NCBI RefSeq assembly: GCF_035917995.1
Contig: NZ_CP109131.1
Span: 806,001-870,000, forward strand
Length of the DNA: 64,000 bases
Direction: 5' to 3'
Source: Streptosporangium sp. NBC_01755
GTDB taxonomy: Bacteria > Actinomycetota > Actinomycetes > Streptosporangiales > Streptosporangiaceae
The notes beneath the pieces are model-generated. The model had not been told where the DNA came from. It saw only the letters and a list, made by a program, of their open reading frames with translations, and searched no databases. Positions within the stretch are counted from its first letter, which is position 1, and each line of letters starts with the position of its first letter. The position numbers and the translations under genes were made by a program. Positions 15,598-27,210 of this stretch are shown piece by piece.

Positions 15598-17217
15598 GTG
15601 ACCCATGACGTCTTCAACCAGGCACATCCGCTCACCGGGCACGACGTGTCCGCCGACGCCGCCCTCATGGAAGGCGTGGAGCGGGAGGGCGTGGGATGGG
15701 CCACCGGGGAGCTGCGCAGGCTCGGTCTCCTCGCCGGTTCCGAGCAGGCCCAGGAGTGGGGACGGCTGGCGAACGAGAATCCGCCCGTGCTGCGCACCCA
15801 CGACAGGTACGGGCGGCGGATCGACGAGGTGGAGTTCCATCCCGCCTGGCACGAGCTGATGACCGTCGCCGTCGAGGGCGGCATGCACGCCACCCCGTGG
15901 GCGAGCGCCAGGCCGGGCGCGCACGTGGCCCGCGCCGCCAAGTTCTATGTCTGGAGCCAGGTCGAGGCCGGGCACGGCTGCCCGATCTCGATGACCTACG
16001 CGTCGATCGCCGCGCTGCGCCACAGCCCGGCGCTCGCCGCCGTCTGGGAGCCGCTGCTGACCTCGCGGAGCTACGACTTCGGGCTGCGCCCGCCGCTGGG
16101 CAAGCGCGGCGTGCTCGCCGGGATGGCGATGACCGAGAAGCAGGGCGGCTCCGACGTGCGGGCCGGCACCACCCGCGCCGTGCCGCTGAGCGACGGAAGC
16201 TACCTGCTGACCGGGCACAAGTGGTTCAACTCCGCCCCGATGTGCGACGTGTTCCTGGTTCTCGCCCAGGCCCCCGGCGGGCTGTCCTGCTTCCTGCTCC
16301 CCCGGATCCTGCCGGACGGCACCCGCAACGCCGTCCAGCTGATGCGGCTGAAGGAGAAGCTGGGCAACCGGTCCAACGCCAGCGCCGAGGTGGAGTACCA
16401 CGGTGCGACGGCCCATCTGGTGGGCGAGGAGGGCAGGGGCGCGCGGACCATCCTGGAGATGGTCAACATGACCCGGCTGGACTGCGTGATCGGCTCCGCG
16501 GCCGGCATGCGGTACGGCGTCACGCAGGCGGTTCACCACGCCAGGCAGCGCGCCGCGTTCGGCAGGAAGCTCGCCGACCAGCCGCTGATGCGCAACGTGC
16601 TGGCCGACCTGGCCCTGGAGTCGGAGGCGGCGACCGCCCTGATGACGCGGCTGGCCGGCGCCACCGACCGGGCCGTCTCCGGCGACCGCGCCGAGGCCGC
16701 GCTGCGCCGCACCGCGCTGGCCGTGAGCAAGTACTGGGTCTGCAAGCGCGCTCCGGTGCACGCGGCCGAGGCGCTGGAGTGCCTGGGCGGCAACGGCTAC
16801 GTCGAGGAGTCGCAGATGCCCCGGCTGTTCCGCGATTCGCCGCTGAACGGCATCTGGGAGGGCTCGGGGAACGTCGCGGCACTGGACGTGCTGCGCGCCC
16901 TGGGCCGCGAGCCCGAGGCACAGGAGGCGTTCTTCGCCGAGGTCTCGCTCGCCTCCGGCGCCGACCGCCACCTGGACGCCGCCGTCGACCGTCTGCGTAA
17001 GTCCCTGGACGACACGACGGACATCGAGGCCCGCGCCCGGAGTGTCGCCGAGAACATGGCCCTGGTGCTGCAGGGGTCGCTGCTCGTGCGGCTGGCGCCG
17101 GCGGCCGTCGCCGACGCCTTCTGCGTCTCCCGCCTGTCCGGCGACGCGGGCCGCGCCTTCGGCACGCTGCCCGCGGGGCTGGATCTGGCCCCCCTCATCG
17201 ACCGCGCCTCCTGCTGA
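15598..17217 (+). CDS. AidB-like acyl-CoA dehydrogenase
   Basis: A 539-residue flavoprotein of the AidB/isovaleryl-CoA dehydrogenase-like branch. Supporting blocks are GMAMTEKQGGSDVRAGTT (FAD/substrate loop, near residue 180), LTGHKWFNSAPMCD, and ALECLGGNGYVEESQMPRLF near residue 400. The longer length and the N-terminal extension are typical of AidB rather than of beta-oxidation enzymes (about 380 residues). E. coli AidB protects against alkylating agents and binds DNA; whether this one does is unknown. The start is GTG at 15598. Confidence 0.9.
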   Translation: MTHDVFNQAHPLTGHDVSADAALMEGVEREGVGWATGELRRLGLLAGSEQAQEWGRLANENPPVLRTHDRYGRRIDEVEFHPAWHELMTVAVEGGMHATPWASARPGAHVARAAKFYVWSQVEAGHGCPISMTYASIAALRHSPALAAVWEPLLTSRSYDFGLRPPLGKRGVLAGMAMTEKQGGSDVRAGTTRAVPLSDGSYLLTGHKWFNSAPMCDVFLVLAQAPGGLSCFLLPRILPDGTRNAVQLMRLKEKLGNRSNASAEVEYHGATAHLVGEEGRGARTILEMVNMTRLDCVIGSAAGMRYGVTQAVHHARQRAAFGRKLADQPLMRNVLADLALESEAATALMTRLAGATDRAVSGDRAEAALRRTALAVSKYWVCKRAPVHAAEALECLGGNGYVEESQMPRLFRDSPLNGIWEGSGNVAALDVLRALGREPEAQEAFFAEVSLASGADRHLDAAVDRLRKSLDDTTDIEARARSVAENMALVLQGSLLVRLAPAAVADAFCVSRLSGDAGRAFGTLPAGLDLAPLIDRASC

Positions 17218-17326
17218 CCCCGCCCCGGCGGGTGTCCGGCGTTCCGGCAACCACCTGGGCGGCGGTGCCGGTGGGGCGAGTAGGGTCGGTGATGGCCAGA
17301 ACTTCATGATCGAAAGGATGATCGCC

Positions 17327-17755
17327 ATGGCGACGACACGCACCGCGACGACCCAGTGGAAGGGCGCGCTGCTCGACGGGGCGGGCAGCGTCTCCCTCGA
17401 CTCCTCCGGGGTGGGCACGTTCGACGTGTCCTGGCCCTCGCGTGCCGAGCAGGCAGGCGGCAAGACCTCTCCGGAGGAGCTCATCGCGGCCGCGCACTCC
17501 TCGTGCTTCTCGATGGCCCTGTCCCACGGGCTGGCCCAGGCGGGCACCCCGCCGCAGACCGTGGAGACCAGGGCCGACGTGACCTTCCAGCCGGGTGAGG
17601 GCATCACCGGGATCGTCATCTCGGTCCGCGCCCAGGTCGACGGCCTGACCGCCGAGCAGTTCCAGGAGGCGGCCGAGAACGCCAAGGCGAACTGCCCGGT
17701 GAGCAAGGCCCTCGCGGGCACGACGATCAGCCTCAACGCCGAGCTGCTGAGCTGA
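17327..17755 (+). CDS. osmC: OsmC family peroxiredoxin
   Basis: A 142-residue thiol peroxidase of the OsmC/Ohr fold that reduces organic hydroperoxides. The two reactive cysteines are C60 (AAAHSSCFSMALS) and C123 (AKANCPVSKAL), at the expected spacing. ATG 17327 has AAGGA eight bases upstream; an in-frame ATG a few codons earlier (17309) lacks a site. A TAGGGT box at 17281-17286 is a candidate -10. The gene appears monocistronic and ends before a strong hairpin. Confidence 0.93.
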   Translation: MATTRTATTQWKGALLDGAGSVSLDSSGVGTFDVSWPSRAEQAGGKTSPEELIAAAHSSCFSMALSHGLAQAGTPPQTVETRADVTFQPGEGITGIVISVRAQVDGLTAEQFQEAAENAKANCPVSKALAGTTISLNAELLS

Positions 17756-17870
17756 TCACGGCCGACCGCCCACGGTCATGACCGATCACGACCGACCGAC
17801 AGGCCGTGATCGGGCTGATCACGGTTGAACCGCTCATCGGGCGGTCACCGCCGGGTGATCACCGCGCCTT

Positions 17871-17908
17871 CGTGACCACGCGCGCCCCACGGGGCGCGCG
17901 TGGTCACG
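17871..17908. terminator. strong terminator hairpin after osmC
   Basis: An 18-bp perfect palindromic stem (17871-17888 with 17891-17908) with almost no loop lies about 115 bases beyond osmC and before glgX. It is one of the most stable hairpins in the window and has no U tract. Confidence 0.8.
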
Positions 17909-18025
17909 TAACGGCCACGGACGGTGCACCGAAAGACTAAGGCAAATCTCCTCAACGCCGCCTTAGAGTGACAAGGGCGAGAACACCCTGCACAAGGGTG
18001 CCCGACCAGAGGAGAATAGGGGAAC

Positions 18026-20146
<2,121 letters not shown>

Positions 20147-20188
20147 CACCTCACCGGCGCGTCCGGGGCCGAGGCCGCCCACGGCTCT

Positions 20189-20593
20189 TCAGGCCCCTGA
20201 CGCGATCGCGGCGGTGAGCAGGACAAGCACGAACGTCGCCACACCGGCCGCGCCGTGCAGCAGGACCGCGACCATGGGGAAGCGCTGCTCGGCGCCGCGG
20301 GCGTGGCGGCCGCCGCCCAGCCAGCGGGTGAACATGGTGAAGCCCAGCAGCGCGGAGATCGCGAGGACTCCGAACGACAGCCAGGCGAAGACCGGCTCCA
20401 GGGTGCGCACGTACACCAACCAGCAGGCCAGGGCGGACACCGCCAGGGCCGGATGGGCGAAGATGAGCAGCGCGGGAAAGCGGGTGACCTTGGTCGCCTG
20501 CTGGCGGAGCCCTCCCCCGGAGAGCCACAGGTACAGCAGATAGATTCCGACCATCGCGGTGATCAACCATGTCACGATCGTGACCAGCCCCAC
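20189..20593 (-). CDS. small four-helix membrane protein, unknown function
   Basis: A 134-residue protein with four hydrophobic segments: TWLITAMVGIYLLYLWL, LLIFAHPALAVSALACWLVYV, FAWLSFGVLAISALLGFTMF and MVAVLLHGAAGVATFVLVLL. Histidines sit in helices 2 and 4, but I cannot show haem binding. I start it at GTG 20593, which has GGAGGG just upstream; a longer frame reaches 20650. No family is recognised. It lies convergent to glgX. Confidence 0.75.
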   Translation of the reverse strand: MGLVTIVTWLITAMVGIYLLYLWLSGGGLRQQATKVTRFPALLIFAHPALAVSALACWLVYVRTLEPVFAWLSFGVLAISALLGFTMFTRWLGGGRHARGAEQRFPMVAVLLHGAAGVATFVLVLLTAAIASGA

Positions 20594-20721
20594 ACAGCCC
20601 TCCCGTGTCTCCCGGAGAGAATCATGTATCGGGAAGCCGCCCCAAGTCACCCCCTGCCCTGAGATCCAGTGTCAACCGCTCCGGGAGAACTCACAGGCCG
20701 CTTCCGTGCGATGGTGGGGGC

Positions 20722-21459
20722 ATGCGCTTCATTCATCCCGAGAGCTCGGCCGAGGTCGACCTCGCCCGCGCCTACGCCTACCCGGCAGGCCCCTGCCTGC
20801 GGGTCAACATGGTCGCCAGCGCCGACGGCGGGACCTGGTTGAAGGGGTTGTCGGGCGGGCTGTCCGGCAGGGGCGACCGTCAGGTCTTCTGGACGTTGCG
20901 CGGGCTGGCCGACGTCGTCGTGGCCGGCGCGTCGACCGTGCGGGCCGAGGGGTACGGACCGGCACGGCCCAGGCCGTCATGGCAGGGGCTGCGCGAGGGG
21001 CGTCCGGCCGCCCCGCCGGTGGCGGTGATCACTCGCGGGCTCGACCTCGACCTGTCGGGCCCGCTGTTCACCGAGGCGGAACCGTATGCCCGGACCATCG
21101 TCGTCACCTGCGAGGCCGCCCCCAGGCAGCGCCGCGAGGAGGCCGCCAGGTGTGCCGAGGTGATCGTGGCCGGGGGCGAACGGGTCGATCCGGCACTGGC
21201 GGTGAAGGCGCTCAGCGAGCGCGGCCTGAGCAGGGTGCTCTGTGAGGGCGGCCCGAAGACCAACGCCCAGCTGGCCGCCGCGGACCTGGTGGACGAGCTG
21301 TGCCTGACGGTGAGCCCGCTGCTGATCGGCGGGGACGCCGCCCGTGCCCTCGACGGCCCCCCCTCGCTCACGCGCCTGCGCCTGGCCCACGTCCTGGAGG
21401 ATGAGGGGTTCCTCTTCACGCGCTATGTTCGGCTGGACGAGGGTGCCGGTACCCGGTAG
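20722..21459 (+). CDS. RibD C-terminal-like pyrimidine reductase family protein
   Basis: A 245-residue protein of the dihydrofolate-reductase-like RibD C-terminal family. It contains VNMVASADGGTWLKGLSGG (NADPH/substrate region), ADVVVAGASTVRAEGYG, and VLCEGGPKTNAQLAAADLVDELCLTVSPLLIGG near residues 172-205. The deaminase half of RibD is absent. It may be a riboflavin-pathway reductase or a relative of uncertain substrate; no other rib genes are nearby. The start is ATG 20722. Confidence 0.82.
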   Translation: MRFIHPESSAEVDLARAYAYPAGPCLRVNMVASADGGTWLKGLSGGLSGRGDRQVFWTLRGLADVVVAGASTVRAEGYGPARPRPSWQGLREGRPAAPPVAVITRGLDLDLSGPLFTEAEPYARTIVVTCEAAPRQRREEAARCAEVIVAGGERVDPALAVKALSERGLSRVLCEGGPKTNAQLAAADLVDELCLTVSPLLIGGDAARALDGPPSLTRLRLAHVLEDEGFLFTRYVRLDEGAGTR

Positions 21460-21490
21460 CGCCGGAGGCTCCGGCGTTCCATCATTCATA

Positions 21491-21526
21491 TGGACATCCC
21501 CCTAGAGAAACGATATATCTCGACTA
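21491..21526 (+). promoter_or_regulatory. sigma-A-type leaderless promoter
   Basis: TGGACA at 21491-21496 and TATATC at 21514-21519 are separated by exactly 17 bases. The ATG of the next gene begins seven bases after the -10 box, at the expected transcription start. This is the clearest housekeeping promoter I see in the window. Confidence 0.65.
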
Positions 21527-21897
21527 TGGAACGATCATCCTCCTCCGGCGACGAGCTACGGGCCTCGCTCGCCGCCCGCCGGGACCTCGGACCGGAATAC
21601 GAAGACTCCCTCGTCGAGGGTTTCCTGGAGAAGATGGACCAGGAGATCGACAAGCGGGTGGACGACCGGCTCGCCGCCCGCGCCCGCAAGGAGAGCCCGG
21701 CGGTCCGCCCCTCCGTGGACGCCGGGCAACGGCTGGCGCTGGCGATCGTCTCCCTGGCGACCGGGATACCCGCGACGATCGGGCTGGCCTTCTCCGGCCT
21801 GGGCGACTCGATCCTCGCGTTCATCCTGGTGCTCGTGTGGGTCGGCATCATCAGCGTGAACATGTCGTTCGCCCTCGTGCGACGGCGCCAGGGCTGA
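21526..21897 (+). CDS. small membrane protein with acidic coiled N-terminus
   Basis: A 123-residue protein. The first 70 residues are charged and probably helical (DSLVEGFLEKMDQEIDKRVDD). Two membrane helices follow (LALAIVSLATGIPATIGLAF and LAFILVLVWVGIISVNMSFAL), and the protein ends with a basic RRRQG tail. This is the build of a family of actinomycete integral membrane proteins of unknown function. I choose ATG 21526 because it coincides with the predicted transcription start; an earlier in-frame ATG at 21490 would lie upstream of the promoter. Confidence 0.75.
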   Translation: MERSSSSGDELRASLAARRDLGPEYEDSLVEGFLEKMDQEIDKRVDDRLAARARKESPAVRPSVDAGQRLALAIVSLATGIPATIGLAFSGLGDSILAFILVLVWVGIISVNMSFALVRRRQG

Positions 21898-22272
21898 CCG
21901 CCGCCTCCCGCTTCCGCTGACGGCTGGGATGTCCCCCTCGCCGAACCCTGTCAGGGCGGGAGGGCAGGTCCGCCCCGGAGCCGCCGCGGCGGCGGGACCG
22001 GGCACTCGACGGGGCGGACCATATGATCACCCGCACATGCCCACCGGGCCCAGGCGCTGGCGCGCACCCGGACGGCGGCACTCCGGCCGGTCCGCGGAAC
22101 GCGAACGGCCGGGCAGGTGATCTCACCCCTCAGCGGGAGGGTGAACCACCCTCCACATACTTAAAGACGCTAAAACGGGCATCAAAGGATGCTTCGCCCA
22201 TCAAGATTTTCCGAACCCGGCGATCCCGGGCCTCACCTCTCCACGCGCCGCGGCGACCGCTAGGCTGATGGG
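21898..22272. other. gene-free stretch ending in the msrB promoter
   Basis: I see no supported gene in this stretch. At its end TAGGCT (22261-22266) is a -10 box placed seven bases before the msrB ATG, so msrB is probably leaderless. Confidence 0.6.
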
Positions 22273-22674
22273 ATGGAAAAGGTGGTAAAGAGCGACGCCG
22301 AATGGCGCGTCCAGCTCTCTCCCGAGGAGTTCCGCGTACTCCGCCAGGCCGGGACCGAGCGCCCCTTCACCGGGGAGTACGTCGACACCAAGACCGTGGG
22401 CGTCTACAGCTGCCGCGCCTGCGGCACCGAACTGTTCCGGTCCGACACCAAATTCGACAGTCACTGCGGCTGGCCGAGCTTCTACGAGCCGTCGAAGTCC
22501 GACACGGTGACGCTGATAGAGGACCGCTCTATGGGCATGGCCCGCGTCGAGGTCCGGTGCGCGACCTGCGACTCACACCTCGGCCACGTGTTCCACGGAG
22601 AGGGCTACGGCACGCCCACGGACGACCGCTACTGCATCAACTCCGTCTCGCTGAGACTGGAGCCCACCGAGTAG
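22273..22674 (+). CDS. msrB: peptide-methionine (R)-S-oxide reductase
   Basis: A 133-residue repair enzyme that reduces methionine-R-sulfoxide in proteins. The structural zinc ligands C47/C50 (CRAC) and C96/C99 (CATC) are present, with HCGWPSF near residue 64 and the catalytic C121 in RYCINSVSL. Length and motifs are standard. There is no ribosome site; the -10 box spacing indicates a leaderless message. It stands alone, not fused to msrA. Confidence 0.95.
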   Translation: MEKVVKSDAEWRVQLSPEEFRVLRQAGTERPFTGEYVDTKTVGVYSCRACGTELFRSDTKFDSHCGWPSFYEPSKSDTVTLIEDRSMGMARVEVRCATCDSHLGHVFHGEGYGTPTDDRYCINSVSLRLEPTE

Positions 22675-22829
22675 GCCACCGGCTCGCGCGTCGCGAACCG
22701 GCCGGACCGTGACGCGCGGGGACAGCCACATCGATCCGTCCTGGAGGTTAGCAAGGCACCGAAAGGGGCAGAGCGACATCACGCAAAGTATTCACAGATC
22801 TCCGTAGCGTGTCTGCCCAAGGAGTTCCC

Positions 22830-22949
22830 GTGCATCTCCGCCACAAGTGGGAGATCGTTGAGACCATCGGCCGGGTGATCACCCAGCGCTGTTCGATCTG
22901 CGGCAGGACCAGGGTCCGGGTGATCCGGCCCGAGCGCCGCGCGGACTAA
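22830..22949 (+). CDS. 39-residue basic protein with a CxxC knuckle
   Basis: The frame encodes a small basic protein with HLRHKWEIVETIGRVITQRC followed by SICGR and an Arg-rich end. The single CSIC knuckle could dimerise around a metal. AAGGAG five bases before the GTG at 22830 is a good ribosome site. Its stop sits in the first copy of a 29-bp tandem duplication. The family is not recognised. Confidence 0.5.
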   Translation: MHLRHKWEIVETIGRVITQRCSICGRTRVRVIRPERRAD

Positions 22950-22984
22950 CGCCTCGGCCCGAGCGCCGCGCGGACTAACGCCTC
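22927..22984. repeat. 29-bp tandem duplication carrying two convergent stop codons
   Basis: Identical units at 22927-22955 and 22956-22984. The first copy holds the TAA of the small plus-strand gene and the second holds the TAG of the minus-strand gene ending at 22975. Confidence 0.92.
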
Positions 22985-23652
22985 GGCTCGGGGTAGGTGA
23001 CGCGGCAGTCGGAGTCGTCAGGGCCGAGAACGTTGGCCAGAACCGGGTTGCCGTTCTCTCCGAACTCCGCCTGGACGAAGACCACGGGGTCGGGTACGCC
23101 GAGCTCTCCGACGAGATAGTCGACACCCGCCTCGCACAACTTGATCGCCTGCTTCGAGTTGTCCGCTGACTCCGGCAGGTCCGTATATATCCGTAGATAG
23201 CCACCGACCATTCGGATGTCCCTGACCCGCTTGGTCACCTTGCGGCTCTCGAAGTAGGCCAACGCCTTCTTGTCGGTGTGCTTGGAAGGCCCCGAGGCCT
23301 CGGCCTCCCCGACCTTCCGGCTCTTCTTCTCCGTCTTGGAACGCTTCGCGGCCTCCTCGGCGTCCTCCTTGCTCTTCCCGTCCAGCTCGGCGGCCACCAC
23401 CGCGCCCGCCGCGGGGTCCCCTGGCGGCGCCTCGGCGGCCGGACCGCCGGGAGCCGGCACCCGCACCACCCCGCCCCCCGAAGCCGTCTCCCCGGAAGAC
23501 CACACCCCGCTCACCGCGAGCACCCCCACCACCAGCGCGGCGGCGCCCACCGAGATCTCAAGAACCCGTGACCGGGACTTCTTTCTCCGGCGCCCCCGAG
23601 CACGCCGCCCGGACTGTGCCAGACCTTCGCCCCTTTTCACCCTTGGCCTCAC
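22975..23652 (-). CDS. single-pass membrane-anchored hypothetical protein
   Basis: A 225-residue protein with a very basic N-terminus (RRARGRRRKKSRSR), one membrane helix (VLEISVGAAALVVGVLAVSGVW, about residues 29-50) and a Pro/Ala-rich linker. A charged stretch follows (SKEDAEEAAKRSKTEKKSRK), and then an extracytoplasmic domain of about 90 residues with YLRIYTDLPESADNSKQAIK, CEAGVDYLVGELG and CRVTYPEP. The two cysteines may form a disulfide. I do not recognise the domain. No start other than the one at 23652 is better supported. Confidence 0.7.
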   Translation of the reverse strand: MRPRVKRGEGLAQSGRRARGRRRKKSRSRVLEISVGAAALVVGVLAVSGVWSSGETASGGGVVRVPAPGGPAAEAPPGDPAAGAVVAAELDGKSKEDAEEAAKRSKTEKKSRKVGEAEASGPSKHTDKKALAYFESRKVTKRVRDIRMVGGYLRIYTDLPESADNSKQAIKLCEAGVDYLVGELGVPDPVVFVQAEFGENGNPVLANVLGPDDSDCRVTYPEPRR

Positions 23653-23803
23653 ATAGACAGGTGGTTTTCCACGAGTATGACAAAGGCAAGGGACGGTAAA
23701 GAGATCTTCACGGGATTATTTTCGGCGACCCGTCACGGGAGACGCGCCCTTCATCTCCGGAACAGAGATCCCGCCGCCGGAGAGCGAACCTCATGGCGGC
23801 GGG

Positions 23804-23839
23804 ACGCGCGAAGGCTACGGCACGCGCGAAGGCTACGGC
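23804..23839. repeat. 18-bp tandem duplication over the hemQ stop codon
   Basis: Two identical units of ACGCGCGAAGGCTACGGC (23804-23821 and 23822-23839). The CTA at 23833-23835 in the second copy is the hemQ stop read on the minus strand. Confidence 0.92.
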
Positions 23840-24540
23840 AGCGCGGCGATCAGCTCACTGGGCGGCTTGCGGACACCGGTGTAGAAGGGGATCTCCACCC
23901 GGGTGTGCCGCCGCGCCTCGGCGCCGCGCAGGGTACGCATCAGGTCCACGATGCGGTGCAGTTCGTCGGCCTCGAACGCCAGCATCCACTCGTAGTCGTT
24001 CAGCGAGAAACACGCCACCGTGTTGGCGCGCACATCCGGGTAGTCGCGAGCCATCCTGCCGTGCTCCGCGAGCATCCGGCGGCGGTCTGCGTCGTCCAGC
24101 AGGTACCACTCCAGGGAGCGCACGAACGGGTAGACGCTCACGTACGTGCGCGGCTCCTCCTCGGCCAGGAAGGCCGGGATGTGCGACTTGTTGAACTCGG
24201 CCGGGCGGTGCAGCGCCATGGCCGACCAGACCGGCTCGGACAGCCGCCCCAGGCCGGTACGGCGGAAGCGGGAATAGGTCTCCTGCAGGTCCTCGGCCGT
24301 CGGAGCGTGCCACCAGAACATGAAGTCGGCGTCGGCCCGGAAGCCCGCCACGTCGTACAGGCCGCGGGTGACCACGTCCTTGCGCTCCATCTGGGCCATG
24401 AGGTCCTCGACCTCGGCGGCCATGCCCTCACGGTGTCCCGGGCAGCGCTCGCTCAGTTTGAAGACCGACCACATCGTGTAGCGGATCACCTGGTTCAGGT
24501 CTCGTGCCTTGGGCCGCGCGTTCCCGTCCGTCGTCCTCAC
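23833..24540 (-). CDS. hemQ: coproheme decarboxylase (HemQ/ChdC)
   Basis: A 235-residue chlorite-dismutase-fold enzyme that turns coproheme III into haem b with peroxide, the last step of the Gram-positive haem route. Family blocks are [14 protein letters not shown] at the N-terminus, [30 protein letters not shown] and [26 protein letters not shown]. The GTG start overlaps the hemY stop (GTGA), so the two are coupled. An ATG 33 bases earlier is possible but overlaps hemY further. Confidence 0.92.
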   Translation of the reverse strand: MRTTDGNARPKARDLNQVIRYTMWSVFKLSERCPGHREGMAAEVEDLMAQMERKDVVTRGLYDVAGFRADADFMFWWHAPTAEDLQETYSRFRRTGLGRLSEPVWSAMALHRPAEFNKSHIPAFLAEEEPRTYVSVYPFVRSLEWYLLDDADRRRMLAEHGRMARDYPDVRANTVACFSLNDYEWMLAFEADELHRIVDLMRTLRGAEARRHTRVEIPFYTGVRKPPSELIAALP

Positions 24541-25979
24541 CCCTTCGTCAACGAATCGGTTCTGTCCTGCCATTCTCCCTTGGGGTCCAGGTGGTCGAGA
24601 ATCCGGGCTGCCGCGGTGCGTGCCGTGGAGACGCAGGCGGGGATGCCAAGGCCGTCGTAGGCGGCGCCGCACAGCGCCAGCCCCGGCGAAGCGGCGGCGG
24701 CCGCCCGGATGCGCGCCACCCGGTCGAGGTGGCCCACCTCGTACTGCGGCAGGGAACCGCCCCAACGGGTCACCCGCGAGTCGCGGGGCAGCCCACGCAC
24801 GCCCATGACCTCGACCATCTCGGCCATCGCCAGCGCGACCAGCTCCGCGTCGTCGCGCTGGAGCACCGCCTCCTCGCCGAGCCTGCCGATCGAGCAGCGC
24901 AGCAGCACCAGGCCGGGATCCTGCTCCGCCAGGTGCGGCCACTTGACCGAGCTGAACGTGGCTGCCTTGATCGGGCGCCCGTCGACGGCCGGCACCAGGT
25001 AGCCGCTGCCGGACGGCGGCCGGGGAAACGCCTCTCTCGGGTAGGCGAGGGTGACGATGGCCATGCCGGCGTACTCGATCCTGACCAGCTCCGCGGCGGC
25101 CTGGGGCAGCTCCTCCGCGAGCAGCCGGCTCGCCGCCGGGGCGGGAACGGCGATGATCACCGCATCCGCCTCGACGATCTCCGGTGCCGGGACGGGGCCG
25201 GTCACCAGCCGCCATCCGCCCTCGGTCCTTCGCAGCTCCCTGACCATGACGCCGGTCCTGATCTCGGCCCCTGAGGCGGCGGCGACGGCCTCGGGCAGGC
25301 TGCCCATCCCCCCGCGCAGGGTGGTGAAGACCGGCCCGGCGTCCTTCGGGGCATCGGCGGCGATCTCCCCGGCCGCGGCGAGCAGCGACCGCTCGGACCT
25401 GGCCGCGATGGCGATCCTCGGCATGGTCGCGTCCAGCGAGAGCCGCTCGGTCCGGCCCGCGTAGACGCCGCCGAGCAGCGGCTCGACGAGCCGGTCGACC
25501 ACCTCGCCGCCCATCCTGGCCCGGATGTAGGCCGCCACCGACACATCCGTGCTGACGCGCGTCGCCGGAAGGATCCGGTCCAGCGCCGCCCTCGCCAGGC
25601 CCCCGGGGGAGAGGATGCCCGACCTCGACAGCGCGAGGAGGTCGGACGGCACGCCCATGACGTGCCCCTTGGGCATGGGCCGCAGCGCGCCCCGGGTCAG
25701 GATGGCCGCCTGGGTCGTGCCGGGGAGCCGCAGCTCCTCACCCAGCCCGACCATCCTGGCCAGTTCCCTGCCCTCGGGCCGCCGGGCGAGCATCGCCTCG
25801 GCCCCCGCGTCCATCGCGACGCCCGCCACCTCGGTGGCGTGCAGCTTGCCCCCGACCCGCGGGGCGCCTTCGAGGACGGTCACCCGCAGGTGCTCACCGC
25901 CCTGCCGCAGATGCCACGCGGCGGCCAGTCCGGCGATCCCGCCGCCGACGACCACCACATGCCTCCGGTTGCCTTCCAT
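24537..25979 (-). CDS. hemY: coproporphyrinogen III oxidase (CgoX/HemY type)
   Basis: A 480-residue FAD enzyme that oxidises coproporphyrinogen III to coproporphyrin III in actinobacteria and firmicutes. The N-terminal Rossmann motif is [34 protein letters not shown] and the C-terminal [21 protein letters not shown] (second FAD contact) complete the signature. ATG 25979 has AGGAG five bases upstream. It precedes hemQ with overlapping codons. It is separated from hemE only by the opposite-strand lipoprotein gene. Confidence 0.93.
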   Translation of the reverse strand: MEGNRRHVVVVGGGIAGLAAAWHLRQGGEHLRVTVLEGAPRVGGKLHATEVAGVAMDAGAEAMLARRPEGRELARMVGLGEELRLPGTTQAAILTRGALRPMPKGHVMGVPSDLLALSRSGILSPGGLARAALDRILPATRVSTDVSVAAYIRARMGGEVVDRLVEPLLGGVYAGRTERLSLDATMPRIAIAARSERSLLAAAGEIAADAPKDAGPVFTTLRGGMGSLPEAVAAASGAEIRTGVMVRELRRTEGGWRLVTGPVPAPEIVEADAVIIAVPAPAASRLLAEELPQAAAELVRIEYAGMAIVTLAYPREAFPRPPSGSGYLVPAVDGRPIKAATFSSVKWPHLAEQDPGLVLLRCSIGRLGEEAVLQRDDAELVALAMAEMVEVMGVRGLPRDSRVTRWGGSLPQYEVGHLDRVARIRAAAAASPGLALCGAAYDGLGIPACVSTARTAAARILDHLDPKGEWQDRTDSLTKG

Positions 25980-26117
25980 GACTCCTGACCGTACCGTTCC
26001 GCACCCCCGGTCCCGTCTCCCGCCTCGGAGCCCCGCCCTCCCCGTGACCCGACGGCGCGCAGAACGTGACGTCATCGTGACTGCCACTCACCGAACTCCA
26101 CCGCCGCGCCCGCCGTC

Positions 26118-27158
26118 ATGAGGTTCATGAGCAGATTCCGGTACGGCCCGCGCCTGGCCGTCTCCCTCGCGGGCCTGGCACTGTTGGTGTCCGCCTGCGG
26201 CGGGGGGTCGGTCCAGTCCACGTCCTCCGACGAAGCGGCCCCCTTGGCCGGCGCGCAGGTGAACAGGCAGGCCAACGAGGCGGTTCCCCAGAGCGCGGCG
26301 AAGGCCGAGGGCGGCGGCTCCCCGCAGACCGGCCAGGTGAGGATCGTCCCGCAGGACCGGGCGATCATCTACACCGCGGAGATGACGGTCAGGGCGAAGG
26401 AGGTCACCGCGGCTGCCGACCGGGCCCGGCAGATCGTCACCACCGCGGGCGGCTACCTGGCCATGGAGAACTCCGACGCCCACTCCGACGGCGAGGGCTC
26501 CGCGACGCTGGTCTTCAAGATCCCGCCGGGGAACTATCCGGGCACGCTCGACCGCCTGGGCAAGGAGCTGGGCACGCGCGAGTCGCTCCGGCAGAACACC
26601 GAGGACGTCACCGAGCAGGTGGCCGACGTGGAGAGCCGCCTGAAGTCGGCCAAGGCCGCGCTCGACTCCCTGCGCACGCTGCTGAAGCGGGCCAACACCA
26701 TCGGTGAGGTGCTCGAGGTGGAGCGGGAGGTCTCCAACCGCGAGAGCGAGCTGGAGTCCCTGCAGGCCAGGCAGAAGACCCTCGCCTCGCAGACCAGCGC
26801 GGCGACGCTGACGCTGAACCTGGTCGGCCCGGCGACCGTGGTGAAGAAGAAGGAGGACGACGAGCCCGCCGGCTTCCTCGGCGGCCTGCGGACGGGCTGG
26901 AATGCCTTCGTCGTCGCCGTCAAGCTCGGCCTGACGCTCCTGGGCGTGCTGCTTCCCTGGCTGATCGTGATCGTCCCGGCCTGGCTGCTGACGGCCTTCC
27001 TGCTCCGCCTCAGGAGGAACCGTGACCGGTCGCTCACTCCGGGCCCCGGGGACACGGAGCCCGGCCCTGACGATGCCGAGGAGCCTCTCCCCGCGAATCC
27101 ACGGGGAGAGGACGACTCCGAGGGAACGGACGGGCCGGTGCCGTACGAGCGTCCCTAG
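26118..27158 (+). CDS. DUF4349 lipoprotein
   Basis: A 346-residue lipoprotein. Its signal peptide ends in the lipobox LVSAC with lipidated C27. Residues 80-140 form the DUF4349 domain (RAIIYTAEMTVRAKEV, TTAGGYLAMENSD), and 150-235 form a coiled coil (VTEQVADVESRLKSAKAALD, EREVSNRESELESLQAR). A C-terminal membrane helix (LGLTLLGVLLPWLIVIVPAWLL) is followed by an acidic tail. The function of DUF4349 proteins is unknown. It stands alone on the plus strand, splitting the haem genes, and its start region faces hemY. Confidence 0.88.
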   Translation: MRFMSRFRYGPRLAVSLAGLALLVSACGGGSVQSTSSDEAAPLAGAQVNRQANEAVPQSAAKAEGGGSPQTGQVRIVPQDRAIIYTAEMTVRAKEVTAAADRARQIVTTAGGYLAMENSDAHSDGEGSATLVFKIPPGNYPGTLDRLGKELGTRESLRQNTEDVTEQVADVESRLKSAKAALDSLRTLLKRANTIGEVLEVEREVSNRESELESLQARQKTLASQTSAATLTLNLVGPATVVKKKEDDEPAGFLGGLRTGWNAFVVAVKLGLTLLGVLLPWLIVIVPAWLLTAFLLRLRRNRDRSLTPGPGDTEPGPDDAEEPLPANPRGEDDSEGTDGPVPYERP

Positions 27159-27210
27159 CGCTCCGTTCCTGACGACGGTGTGGGCGGCGGTACACCGCCG
27201 CCGGGGACGG

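Noticed and set aside
13822..17736. A 1304-codon open frame on the minus strand
   Set aside because: It is antisense to the ankyrin, AidB-like and OsmC genes and has shadow composition with no family similarity.
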